Source of the DNA: Helicobacter monodelphidis
GTDB lineage: Bacteria; Campylobacterota; Campylobacteria; Campylobacterales; Helicobacteraceae
Direction: 5' to 3'
DNA length: 64,000 bases
Assembly (NCBI RefSeq): GCF_003288845.1
Contig: NZ_NHYN01000006.1
Coordinates: 1-64,000, forward strand
This document shows positions 27,501 to 35,427 of this stretch, one piece after another. A program made the position numbers and the translations under genes. The notes under the pieces are model-generated. The model saw only the letters and a list, made by a program, of their open reading frames with translations, had not been told where the DNA came from and made no database searches. Positions within the stretch are counted from its first letter, which is position 1. Each line of letters starts with the position of its first letter.

Positions 27501-28570
27501 GATTCTTCACTTTCTGTTGTTTGTTCTGCCTTATTTGTCAATTGTTCATCTGAACAATTTTTAGATTCTTTAATTGGCTCTTCTAAGTCAACCTGTGAGT
27601 ACTCTTCTGCAGCCTTAATTTCTGTCTGCTCCAAAGAATCTGGCACATTCTGTAAATTTTGTGATTCTTCACTTTCTGTTGTTTGAGAAAGCATTGCTTG
27701 TGAGGATTCCATATCATCTGAAGTTTGGTCTAATTTGGCATTATCATTCGGTTTTCGTTCAAAAAGTGTTTTCAAAGATAAAAAAGTTTTTTGCAAAAAA
27801 GAATCTTGACTTTTTTTCTGCTGTAAATCTTCTGCAACTTCCTCTTCTTTAGGCTCTTCTTTTAATTCTTCTTGTGTCTGTTGTGTTTCTGACATTTGTA
27901 AATTTTCTTGCTCTTGCTTTATACGTTCTGCCTCAAGCATTTCCTTGATAGAAGGTAGACGCTTTTGCTCTTCTACTTCAACCTGAATTTCTATGGCTTC
28001 TTGCTCATTTATAATCTCAACTTTTTGAATAGTTTTTTCTTTTCTCTTATGAAATTGAGGCAAAAAATCTTTCATTTTCATATTTTTTATCCCTTTAATT
28101 TGTGTCATTAATTGAGAGAATATATTTCGCATATCCTCTCGTATATCATTTAAAAAAGTTTGTGGTGTCTGATTCATTAGCACAACAATACTTCCAAAAA
28201 ATAAAGCTAATGCACAGCTTACAATCAAGGGTGGAGCAATATATAAAGATAAAATCTCAATCATAGCCACACCAATCACACCACGCCACTGCCCAGAAAA
28301 TAAAGTTGCCTGAATCAATAAAAGCATCACTCCAGCAATAAGTAAAGCCAAAATCGCTTCAAAATGATAACGTGCAAAAGACTGGATCTTAAAGAGTCGA
28401 TAACCCAAATACGCTAAAAATGGGCTATAAAATAATGCAGATGCACCTAAATAATAAATATTGTTATGCGTCCAAGCATCTGCATACACTCCAAATGCAC
28501 CTAATAAAATCCATACAAAATTAATGCCTAAAATCGCATAAAAAAGATAGGCGAATTGTTCCTTTTTAAT
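24548..28570 (-). CDS. ftsK: DNA translocase FtsK (probable AUU start)
   Basis: This hexameric septal DNA pump unlinks and segregates chromosome ends. With the start proposed here it has 1,340 residues: four N-terminal TM helices (about 1-170), a very long Glu/Ser/Gln-rich linker (about 180-840), the RecA-like motor with Walker A GTTGSGKS (about 1030) and Walker B VVVIDELADL (about 1137), and a C-terminal gamma winged helix (about 1275-1340) that reads KOPS-like sites. The first conventional start is GTG 28489. I extend to ATT 28570 because AGGAGG lies 6 nt upstream, the frame is open, and the added 27 residues (KKEQFAYLFYAILG...) form the missing first TM helix. The gap to lpxD is then 11 nt. 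Confidence 0.9.
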   Translation of the reverse strand: MKKEQFAYLFYAILGINFVWILLGAFGVYADAWTHNNIYYLGASALFYSPFLAYLGYRLFKIQSFARYHFEAILALLIAGVMLLLIQATLFSGQWRGVIGVAMIEILSLYIAPPLIVSCALALFFGSIVVLMNQTPQTFLNDIREDMRNIFSQLMTQIKGIKNMKMKDFLPQFHKRKEKTIQKVEIINEQEAIEIQVEVEEQKRLPSIKEMLEAERIKQEQENLQMSETQQTQEELKEEPKEEEVAEDLQQKKSQDSFLQKTFLSLKTLFERKPNDNAKLDQTSDDMESSQAMLSQTTESEESQNLQNVPDSLEQTEIKAAEEYSQVDLEEPIKESKNCSDEQLTNKAEQTTESEESQTSQNVPDSLEQTVPLDSFDKPNNEPKEKKSGHTSKDSSESLESLKQIGQKSQAIFKQMGHMFSKGISELNDSARQLQNEIFSKKENIELPQKIDSKLVENQMESLNQDSIIEDSEEEPKEKVSTSKNMVAYPFVKLDAAPISMPKKEEGRETPVKNDFLSIPIVDMDAQKAQKTQGSDPNFAGSAGSDYEDTALPAPQSDEQVISRIRLIKATSNPNPIQKPQNSYTQETSQAPIQQPLNTGYQELSPTALKQRAAKSVAENASKETPKTLIYRTPQHSRMESTESIKMEELDEEENLSEEQWLSELKDVVKENALEIQQEILHRESLQEETQSLHKSFLKPLEKSPFNVEIVGERYSKKESSTITQSLEIDFAFKQQQKVRLLSPKDFEQEQNAVAENTTDNNTDGIDPKNFTDDVALNNNSANQTQPIFVPYSGLPVYGVEFAQTPHPAIFNAPPPIIAPQPVQSSMQPQATPQPKIQESFQSRHSQEASPMSNISQPTPQPTQSMPVQQPSQNSDFVLPPLHFLQASSGEPFEVDEAEIDQKINNLLGKLKLFKIDGDIVNIHTGPVVTTFEYRPAPHIKVSRILNLSDDLTMALKARTLRIQAPVPGKDVMGIEIPNSQSEMILLRDILESREFVESESPLTLALGKDIMGNPYVTDLRRLPHLLIAGTTGSGKSVGINAMILSLLYANTPKQLKLIMIDPKMLEFSIYNDIPHLLTPVITEPKKAIIALSATVSEMEKRYSAMSMAQTKNIENYNQKMRLEGKETLPYIVVVIDELADLMMTGGKEVEFHIARLAQMARASGIHLIIATQRPSVDIVTGSIKANLPSRISYKVGQKIDSKVILDCFGAETLLGRGDMLFMPPDGSGIRRLHAPWSSEEEIVRVVEFLKAQCPPEYDEEFLKNSDSIAVNQRAGGIENDDLYSQAKQVILNDNKTSASYIQRRLNIGYNKAANIIEELEREGFLSAPNTKGVREILGN
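27461..27523. repeat. Direct repeat in the ftsK linker, copy 1
   Basis: 63 bp nearly identical to 27623-27685, 162 bp (54 codons) away and in frame. It encodes TTESEESQ..QNVPDSLEQT. Slippage or recombination here would change linker length without frameshift. Confidence 0.85.
27623..27685. repeat. Direct repeat in the ftsK linker, copy 2
   Basis: Second copy of the 63-bp unit at 27461, with a few substitutions. Both lie in the Glu/Ser-rich linker between the membrane and motor domains. Confidence 0.85.
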
Positions 28571-28576
28571 GCAACC

Positions 28577-28582
28577 CCTCCT
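28577..28582 (-). promoter_or_regulatory. Strong ribosome binding site that sets the ftsK start
   Basis: AGGAGG on the minus strand, abutting the lpxD stop codon and 6 nt before an in-frame ATT. No ATG, GTG or TTG lies in frame at a usable distance, so it argues for AUU initiation. Confidence 0.6.
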
Positions 28583-29544
28583 TAACGTTTTGCTGATGCA
28601 AGTTTTTTCAAATTAGCTTGAATCTTCAGCCACTCTCTATGTTCATAAGAGGGAAATCCTGAATAGATTTTTTTAGGTGCTAAACTTTTTGAAGCGGTGG
28701 AACGAACAGTCAATGTCGTAAAATCGCCGATGTGCAAATGCCCAGCTGCCCCACTTTGTCCACCCATTACTACATTCCGACCTGTCGTTGTAGAACCTGC
28801 AAGCCCAGCTTGTCCTGCAAGTAAGGAATGTTCTCCAATTACACAATTATGTCCAACTTGAACAAGATTATCAATTTTTGTCCCTCTCTTAATGCGCGTT
28901 TCTCCAAAAACTGCACGATCAACAGCTGTGTTTGCACCTACCTCAACATCATCTTCTAAAATGGCTATACCACTATGATAAATCTTCACATGTTCCCCTG
29001 CTGCTGTATGTGCATAACCAAATCCATCGCTACCAATCACAGAATTTGCATGAATAGATACGCGGTGTCCAATCACACTATCGCGGTAAATTACAACATT
29101 TGGATAAATTAAACAATCATCGCCAATACTCACTCCCTCGCCAATCGCTACTCCACTCATAAGAATCGTATTTTTACCAATTTTTGTCCCATTTCCAATA
29201 GTTACATTAGGCTGAATCACAGCAGTTGTATCAATTATTGGCGGTTCTTTACATGCACCAAATGGAGGTTTTGTGAACAACTTAGTAAGATAAGCAATAG
29301 CAAGGTAAGGATCATCACACACAAGCGGGATAGCCTTTGAGATATTTTTAAATTGCTTCAAATCTTTTTCAAAAATCAAAACTGCTGTTGCTTGACTTTG
29401 TGCAAGTAATGGAAAATATTTTGAATGATTAATAAAACTAATGTCTCCATTCTTAGCATCTTTGAGTGATGCAAGTCCCGTAATCTCTGCCTCCACATTC
29501 ACGCTTGGTAAATGCAAATAATCGGTAATTTCTTTTAAAGTCAT
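28582..29544 (-). CDS. lpxD: UDP-3-O-(3-hydroxyacyl)glucosamine N-acyltransferase
   Basis: The protein has 320 residues and is the third enzyme of lipid A synthesis. An N-terminal uridine-binding domain (about 1-95) precedes a left-handed beta-helix of hexapeptide repeats (about 100-290), with the catalytic His in the GYAHTAAGEHVKI/HSG region (about 175-192). ATG 29544 follows AAGGAATTGAT. It lies 15 nt behind ilvN. LpxC of the same pathway is in this window at 45.8 kb, but not adjacent. Confidence 0.94.
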   Translation of the reverse strand: MTLKEITDYLHLPSVNVEAEITGLASLKDAKNGDISFINHSKYFPLLAQSQATAVLIFEKDLKQFKNISKAIPLVCDDPYLAIAYLTKLFTKPPFGACKEPPIIDTTAVIQPNVTIGNGTKIGKNTILMSGVAIGEGVSIGDDCLIYPNVVIYRDSVIGHRVSIHANSVIGSDGFGYAHTAAGEHVKIYHSGIAILEDDVEVGANTAVDRAVFGETRIKRGTKIDNLVQVGHNCVIGEHSLLAGQAGLAGSTTTGRNVVMGGQSGAAGHLHIGDFTTLTVRSTASKSLAPKKIYSGFPSYEHREWLKIQANLKKLASAKR

Positions 29545-29559
29545 ATCAATTCCTTATAA

Positions 29560-30030
29560 TTAATTTCTTTCCATTGCTACAACGCCACTTCGGACAATTT
29601 CTTTAGGTTTAAATCGTTTTGCCAAATCAATTAAATCATTGATTCTTGCTGGTGATCTTGTTGCCACTAAAATAACTTGCTTGGAATCCCCTGCGGCAAT
29701 TTCTCCCCCAAAAGAACGTGCTAATGCTTCAATTTCAGCTAAGGGAGTATCAGCCGAAAACTTAATTAATGCCATTTCTTTCTCCACCATCACAGAATGC
29801 TGCGTAACAGTTAAGACGGGGATAAGCTTGTGTAATTGCTTGATAATTTGTTCCAAAACCTTAGAATCTCCGCTTGTTGCAAGAGTAATATGAGAAAGAT
29901 CACTCTCTGGAATGGGTGCAACACTTAGAGATTCAATATTATATCCTCGTCCTGCAAACAACCCTGATATACGCGATAAAACGCTACTTTCATTAATCGC
30001 TGTAATAGAAATTACTTGTCTTTGTTGCAT
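29560..30030 (-). CDS. ilvN: Acetolactate synthase small (regulatory) subunit
   Basis: The protein has 156 residues. An N-terminal ACT domain (about 4-78) contains NESSVLSRISGLFAGRGYNIESL, in which the valine site GLFAGRGYN is visible. It is followed by the ALS_ss C-terminal domain (about 84-156). It mediates valine feedback inhibition and raises the activity of the large subunit. It lies 2 nt behind ilvB. Confidence 0.94.
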   Translation of the reverse strand: MQQRQVISITAINESSVLSRISGLFAGRGYNIESLSVAPIPESDLSHITLATSGDSKVLEQIIKQLHKLIPVLTVTQHSVMVEKEMALIKFSADTPLAEIEALARSFGGEIAAGDSKQVILVATRSPARINDLIDLAKRFKPKEIVRSGVVAMERN

Positions 30031-30032
30031 TT

Positions 30033-31718
30033 TTATTCCTTGTATAACATCATATGAGAAAGTGCAGAACCCGCTGGAACCATCGGTAAAACATTCTCAA
30101 GCCTATCAATCACAACCTCAATTAAAGCGACTTTATTTTGTCGCACCGCTTCCTTAAAAGCATTATCAAATTCTTCCTTACTTTCTACCCTAAAGCCAAT
30201 ACCACCAAATGATTCAGCTAGCTTAACAAAATCAGGCTGTGCACTTAAGTCTGTATGAGAATACCGCTCCTCGTAAAAAAAAGTCTGCCACTGCCTCACC
30301 ATACCAAGATAATTATTATTTAAAACTACATTAATAACAGGAATGTTTTTTTCAACCGCCGTCATCAATTCTTGAATATTCATTAAAATTGAACCATCAC
30401 CACTAATATTCACAGAAATTTTGTCTGCTCTTGCTCGTTTAACACCCATAGCAGCAGGAAAACCAAAACCCATCGTCCCCAAACCACCACTTGTAATAAA
30501 CTGCCTTGCAAAACTAAAAGGATAAAATTGTGCTGCCCACATTTGGTGTTGCCCAACATCAGTTGAAATAATTGCTTCCTCTCCCACAATCTCTCCTATG
30601 CGCTGAATCACCCATTGAGGCTTTAAAGGAGAGCTAGAATCTTTAAAACGCAAAGGATGCAAACAATCATAACGTTTGAGTTGTTCACGCCATTCCTGCC
30701 ATTGATTCTTCAAGTTTTCATCAAGCAACCCGTTTAGTTCATGCAATACTTCCTTGACATCACCTACAATGGGGTATTGCACCTCAACAATTTTGCTAAT
30801 ACTGCTTGGGTCAATATCAATATGAATAATTTCGGCATAACGTGCAAATTCACTGAGTTTTCCTGTAACGCGGTCATCAAATCTAGCACCTACAGCAATC
30901 AGCAAATCCGTTTCACTCATCGCAATATTGGACACATAACTCCCATGCATACCTACCATTCCTAAAAGCAAGGGATTATCGCTCTTGACTACGCCCCTTG
31001 CCATTAAGGTTTCAACGGCTGGAATCTGCATTTTATGCATCATCAAATTCACAAGATCACTTGCAGAGGCACTCACCACTCCACCACCAATATACAGTAG
31101 AGGTTTTTTTGCGTTTAGAAAAGCTGCTGCTGCTTTTTTAATTTGCCTCATATTCCCCTTTTTTGTTGGCTTATAGGTTTGCAAATTCAACTCTTCTGGA
31201 TAGTTAAATTCACCTACCATCGCACTCACATCTTTAGGAATATCAATGTGCACTGGTCCTTGTCGCCCACTCCTTGCAATATAAAACGCTTCTTTCAGGA
31301 CACGCGGTAAATCTTGTATATTTTTTACAAGATAATTATGCTTTGTGCAAGGGCGTGTGATGCCAACTGCATCAATTTCTTGGAATGCATCTGTTCCAAT
31401 AAGGCTTGTTGGAACTTGCCCACTTAAAATCACCAACGGAACAGAATCCATATAAGCCGTCGCAATGCCTGTAATAGCATTAGTGATTCCAGGCCCTGAA
31501 GTAATGACAGCAACGCCCACTTCCCCACTCGCTCTTGCATATCCATCAGCGGCGTGAATGGCGGCTTGCTCGTGTCGCATTAAAATATGTTCAAAATCAC
31601 ATTGTTTGTAAATTTCATCATAAACATTCATTACCGCACCGCCCGGATAACCAAAGACGACTTTCACTCCTTCATTTTTGAGGGCTTGTATGACCATCTC
31701 TGATCCGTTCATCCTCAT
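30033..31718 (-). CDS. ilvB: Acetolactate synthase large (catalytic) subunit
   Basis: The protein has 561 residues. It is the TPP-dependent enzyme that condenses pyruvate to acetolactate or 2-aceto-2-hydroxybutyrate, the first common step of branched-chain amino acid synthesis. The catalytic Glu lies in RHEQAAIHAADGYARA (about 48-63), and the TPP motif GDGSILMN...NN spans about 438-467. The FAD-binding middle domain is intact. ATG 31718 follows AAGGAGAGAAC. H. pylori is a branched-chain amino acid auxotroph without this gene, so its presence argues for an enterohepatic Helicobacter or a close relative. Confidence 0.95.
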   Translation of the reverse strand: MRMNGSEMVIQALKNEGVKVVFGYPGGAVMNVYDEIYKQCDFEHILMRHEQAAIHAADGYARASGEVGVAVITSGPGITNAITGIATAYMDSVPLVILSGQVPTSLIGTDAFQEIDAVGITRPCTKHNYLVKNIQDLPRVLKEAFYIARSGRQGPVHIDIPKDVSAMVGEFNYPEELNLQTYKPTKKGNMRQIKKAAAAFLNAKKPLLYIGGGVVSASASDLVNLMMHKMQIPAVETLMARGVVKSDNPLLLGMVGMHGSYVSNIAMSETDLLIAVGARFDDRVTGKLSEFARYAEIIHIDIDPSSISKIVEVQYPIVGDVKEVLHELNGLLDENLKNQWQEWREQLKRYDCLHPLRFKDSSSPLKPQWVIQRIGEIVGEEAIISTDVGQHQMWAAQFYPFSFARQFITSGGLGTMGFGFPAAMGVKRARADKISVNISGDGSILMNIQELMTAVEKNIPVINVVLNNNYLGMVRQWQTFFYEERYSHTDLSAQPDFVKLAESFGGIGFRVESKEEFDNAFKEAVRQNKVALIEVVIDRLENVLPMVPAGSALSHMMLYKE

Positions 31719-31754
31719 TGTTCTCTCCTTTAAATGTTTAAAGATTGGAGGTTT

Positions 31755-31760
31755 ATTGTA
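31755..31760 (-). promoter_or_regulatory. Candidate -10 box of ilvBN-lpxD
   Basis: TACAAT on the minus strand, 36 nt upstream of the ilvB ATG. There is no leader peptide or attenuator hairpin in the 62-bp gap. Confidence 0.35.
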
Positions 31761-31780
31761 GCAATTTTTTGCTTACAAAT

Positions 31781-32740
31781 TTACCTTGATAACTTAAGCC
31801 CAATCCCTAGTCTCTCTACACTACGATTATAATCAATCAAACTTTCTTTATATCCTGAATAATATTGCACTAACAGATAGACACTATTTCCTAACAAAAA
31901 TGCATAATCAAAACTTCCAAATCCACGTTTATGCTTCATACTTCCCCCAAAATGCACACTAAAAAGATGTCGATTAAACTGATAAGAAAGGTAAGCTTCC
32001 GCATTTCCAGTATATTGTAAAATATCTGGATTATCATCACCATGCACATCAAGCGGATATTGTTTACTTCGCTCCCTAATCCTCCACCAAAATCGTGTTT
32101 CTAACCTAAAAGTTTCATAACTATACACTAAACTACCCACAATTCTATCCCAACTACGGGAATTTTCCAAACCTCCCCCATTGCTTTCATGCATATAAGA
32201 AATTCCCAAACTTTCAAGATAGCCAAAGTTTGCAAGATTAAAATCAATATCATAAAGAAAAAGCACTTCTGGTTGATAATTGCTCTCGCGAAAAGGGCGC
32301 GAACCCTCTTGATCGTAAATTTGCCAAAATGATCGTTGCGTATAGGTTAGATAAAGCGTAATAGGCTTATTATTGATAAGTAAGGGTTGTCCTGCTATTT
32401 GCCGAACTAAGGGGGCTTTAAAGCTAAGTTGGAATTTTGCCTCCGTGCGATTCTGCCTTTGTCGATGATTCAAAGCATAGTTTGCAGGAAGAACATAATT
32501 ACTACGATAAGGGGTGATACCTAAAATATCTGTTAGAAAATTCTTACTCACACCATACTCGCTCATCAAAATATAATCGCCTTTAAAACGAGAGCGGTCG
32601 CGCTGAATAAGATTCTTTTCAGAAAGTAAAGCCTCTTGCAAGTTTTCATAAGCATATTTTTGTGGCACTTCACCTCTAAAGCGACTGGCGTTAAGAGGAA
32701 TCAAAAACATAAAGCATAAGACAACAAGAATCAAACGCAT
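31781..32740 (-). CDS. pldA: Outer membrane phospholipase A (OMPLA)
   Basis: The protein has 319 residues with a signal peptide (about 1-18, ending LNA). The active-site strand is YMHESNGGG (about 182-190), the HxSxG catalytic His and Ser. SRSWDRI (about 194-200) fits the calcium-binding Ser/Arg region, and about twelve amphipathic beta strands end in a C-terminal LGIGLKLSR strand. OMPLA hydrolyses phospholipids in the outer membrane and is linked to haemolysis, urease release and colonisation in H. pylori. It stands alone downstream of hldE with a 22-nt gap. Confidence 0.88.
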   Translation of the reverse strand: MRLILVVLCFMFLIPLNASRFRGEVPQKYAYENLQEALLSEKNLIQRDRSRFKGDYILMSEYGVSKNFLTDILGITPYRSNYVLPANYALNHRQRQNRTEAKFQLSFKAPLVRQIAGQPLLINNKPITLYLTYTQRSFWQIYDQEGSRPFRESNYQPEVLFLYDIDFNLANFGYLESLGISYMHESNGGGLENSRSWDRIVGSLVYSYETFRLETRFWWRIRERSKQYPLDVHGDDNPDILQYTGNAEAYLSYQFNRHLFSVHFGGSMKHKRGFGSFDYAFLLGNSVYLLVQYYSGYKESLIDYNRSVERLGIGLKLSR

Positions 32741-32762
32741 AGCTTTTCCCCTATTGAACCAG

Positions 32763-34223
32763 TTAACACGAATTTTTTATTTTTTGAATAACGGAGCTAC
32801 TACTATACCCTTCTAAAAATTCAACAAGTTTCACTTTTGACGCATATTGACTACCCACAACTTCTTTACCAAAATAATCTCCGCCTTTTACAAGCGTATC
32901 TGGACGCACAATCTCAATCAAAGAAAGTGGAGTCATTTCACCAAAGGCAATCACATAATCTACACATTCTAACGCACATAAAACACCCAACCTATCTTGT
33001 AATGAATTAATCGGACGAGAATCCCCCTTTAACGCACGCACAGATTCATCATTGTTTACACCAAGAATCAAAACATCGCCAAAATTCTTTGCTTCCTGCA
33101 AATATCGCACATGCCCATAATGTAAAATATCAAAACAACCATTACTCCAAACAATCCTTTTGCCCTCAAGTCGCAATTCCTGCAAAAGTATAGGTAATTT
33201 TTCAAGAGTAACAATCTTATTTAAAGGTGAATTTCCCACTTTAGAACCCACTTTAAAATGTGCCATAATTTCTTCTAAAGAAGCAGTTGCACTTCCAATT
33301 TTGGACACAACAACAGCTGCAGCAGCATTAGCAAATGCACACGCTGATTCTAGTTTTGCTCCTAAACTTAAAGCAAAACTTAAAGCAGAAATCACTGTAT
33401 CTCCAGCCCCTGTAACATCAAAAACTTCCTTTGCCACCGTTGGAATTTGGCACATTTTATCTTGTTGTAAAACTGCAATCCCTTCTTCACTTAAAGTGAT
33501 AAGTGAATATTCTAACTCACAACTCTCCTTCAACATTCTTAACGCCGCGTACAAACTAGAATCATCAACAATCTCAATCCCTGTTGCCTCAAATGCTTCT
33601 TTTTTATTAGGTGTAAGTAGGGTTGCATAGCGATACTTCGTATAGTCTCGCCCTTTAGGGTCAACAAGGATAATTTTATGGTGTTTGTTTGCTTCTGTAA
33701 TAATCGCTTGGCTTAGGCGATGTGTCAAAACCCCCTTGCCATAATCTGAAATAATCACACCATGAGCTTGCGTAATATGCTTACGCACCGCACGGAGAAT
33801 CGCCTCCTCGCATTCACGCGAAATATCACTTTTTTGCTCCCAATCCACACGTGCCACCTGTTGATTTGAGGCAATAATACGGCTTTTTTGCGTTGTAGGA
33901 CGCCCTTTTTGCACAATTACACCCTCTTGCGAAAGATTCAGCTCTCTAAATCGTTGTAATAGCTCCTCACCCTTTTCATCCTGCCCAATCACACCACAAG
34001 CTAACACCTCTGCACCAAGTGATAAAAGATTATGCACAACATTACAAGCACCACCCAAAATATGATTTTCCTTCTTCACTTCAATAACCGCCACAGGTGC
34101 TTCTGGAGAGATACGTTCACAATTCCCCCATATATAATGATCTATCATTAAATCACCAATCACTAGAAAATAGGGCTTAATTAGCGGTTGTGTAGGATTT
34201 AATCCCAAAATTTGCTGAAGCAC
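32763..34223 (-). CDS. hldE: Bifunctional heptose 7-phosphate kinase / heptose 1-phosphate adenylyltransferase
   Basis: The protein has 486 residues. The N-terminal PfkB/ribokinase-like kinase domain (about 1-330) has GGACNVVHNL (about 56-65) and the anion-hole motif VTGAGDTV (about 272-279). The C-terminal nucleotidyltransferase domain (about 350-486) has VWSNGCFDILHYGHVRYL, including the HYGH motif. It makes ADP-D-glycero-heptose for the LPS core; ADP-heptose is also an ALPK1 agonist. The start is GTG 34223, whose first base is also the last base of the hldD TAG stop (TAGTG coupling). Confidence 0.94.
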   Translation of the reverse strand: MLQQILGLNPTQPLIKPYFLVIGDLMIDHYIWGNCERISPEAPVAVIEVKKENHILGGACNVVHNLLSLGAEVLACGVIGQDEKGEELLQRFRELNLSQEGVIVQKGRPTTQKSRIIASNQQVARVDWEQKSDISRECEEAILRAVRKHITQAHGVIISDYGKGVLTHRLSQAIITEANKHHKIILVDPKGRDYTKYRYATLLTPNKKEAFEATGIEIVDDSSLYAALRMLKESCELEYSLITLSEEGIAVLQQDKMCQIPTVAKEVFDVTGAGDTVISALSFALSLGAKLESACAFANAAAAVVVSKIGSATASLEEIMAHFKVGSKVGNSPLNKIVTLEKLPILLQELRLEGKRIVWSNGCFDILHYGHVRYLQEAKNFGDVLILGVNNDESVRALKGDSRPINSLQDRLGVLCALECVDYVIAFGEMTPLSLIEIVRPDTLVKGGDYFGKEVVGSQYASKVKLVEFLEGYSSSSVIQKIKNSC

Positions 34224-35218
34224 TAATGAACCTCTTTTTTAAAGATATGTTTAATTTCACGGCTATAAGCCTTAATGCCAGCTTCGAGTGAGAATCTAGG
34301 TTTATAACCCAAATCAAGCATTGTACTATCAATATCCGCACAGGTATGATTCTGAAAGAAACTATAGGGGTTATCAATATATTTTATCTTACAGTGGATT
34401 CCTAAATATTCTTTTAAAAGATGGACAATCTCATTGTAGCTTCTTGCTTTACCAAAGCCAACATTATAAACACCACTTCTTTTTGCCTCAAGTGCTTTCA
34501 TATTTGCTTGAATCACATCTTCAATATAAACAAAATCACGCAACTGATTGCCATCTGTAAAAAGTCTTACTTTTTTATGTTCTAAAGCTTGAAGTCCTAA
34601 TTGCAACACCATAGAAGCAGTTTTTCCTTTATAAAATTCACCTGCTCCATAAACATTGAAGTATCGCAATCCTATAATTGTCATTTTTGGATTCTCCTCT
34701 GCAAAATGCATAGCCAACTTATCCATATTTAATTTAGAAAATCCATAGATGTTTTCGGGTATTTCGCCCTCACCTACAACATTAGGTGCTGGAGAATTCC
34801 CATATACACCGGCTGAAGACGCATAAATAACCCTTGCATTCTTCCTTTGAGCAAGTTTCAAAATTTCTAAAAAGGCATTACAATTTGTCCGCATAACAAG
34901 CTCTTCATCAAGCATAGTCGTATCTGAAATAGCTGCTTCATGAAAAATATAATCAATTGGGTATGGCTCTAAAAGTGCCAAATCATTAGAGTTCGTAATG
35001 TCACCCACAATCACTTCACCATTAAAACCAATCAGATTCTTAAAATGCCCCAGTGAAGCAGAATATTCTTCTAATGGCTGATTGCGAAACTTATCAAATA
35101 CAATCACACGTGCTTGATGGTGATAAGCAAGATGTTTGGCAATATTGCTACCAATAAAACCAGCACCACCACTCACCACAATCGTTTTTCCGCTCAATGT
35201 GCCATCAATATACTTCAT
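34223..35218 (-). CDS. hldD: ADP-L-glycero-D-manno-heptose 6-epimerase
   Basis: The protein has 331 residues and is an SDR-type epimerase converting ADP-D,D-heptose to ADP-L,D-heptose. The Rossmann motif is GGAGFIGSNIA (about 17-27), and the catalytic YGFSK (about 143-147) follows the SSAGVYG stretch. It has AGGAGGGGAG before ATG 35218 and is coupled to hldE. In H. pylori gmhA and gmhB flank this pair (HP0857-HP0860); here pldA and flaB do, so the heptose cluster is split. Confidence 0.94.
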   Translation of the reverse strand: MKYIDGTLSGKTIVVSGGAGFIGSNIAKHLAYHHQARVIVFDKFRNQPLEEYSASLGHFKNLIGFNGEVIVGDITNSNDLALLEPYPIDYIFHEAAISDTTMLDEELVMRTNCNAFLEILKLAQRKNARVIYASSAGVYGNSPAPNVVGEGEIPENIYGFSKLNMDKLAMHFAEENPKMTIIGLRYFNVYGAGEFYKGKTASMVLQLGLQALEHKKVRLFTDGNQLRDFVYIEDVIQANMKALEAKRSGVYNVGFGKARSYNEIVHLLKEYLGIHCKIKYIDNPYSFFQNHTCADIDSTMLDLGYKPRFSLEAGIKAYSREIKHIFKKEVH

Positions 35219-35247
35219 TCTCCCCTCCTAATCATTTGAGATAAAAA

Positions 35248-35253
35248 ATCATA
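35248..35253 (-). promoter_or_regulatory. Candidate -10 box of hldD-hldE
   Basis: TATGAT on the minus strand, 29 nt upstream of the hldD ATG in the divergent gap with flaB. Confidence 0.4.
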
Positions 35254-35367
35254 CCTCATCAATCCTTTAAAACTCGCATTATTCAGAACAAAAACCGATT
35301 TTTAGCCACTAAACAACGATGAATAATTTTACAAAAAAATTCAAACTTGTTCAAAAAAGTATCTTTT

Positions 35368-35385
35368 TTGGAACGCTTATTGCTT
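35368..35385 (+). promoter_or_regulatory. Sigma-54 (RpoN) promoter of flaB
   Basis: TTGGAACGCTTATTGCTT, with GG and GC separated by exactly ten bases, 42 nt upstream of the flaB ATG. H. pylori flaB is likewise under RpoN control, while flaA uses sigma-28. Confidence 0.9.
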
Positions 35386-35427
35386 TAATTCCTCCAAATA
35401 CCAAAAATTTTCAGCAAAGGATGCAAA

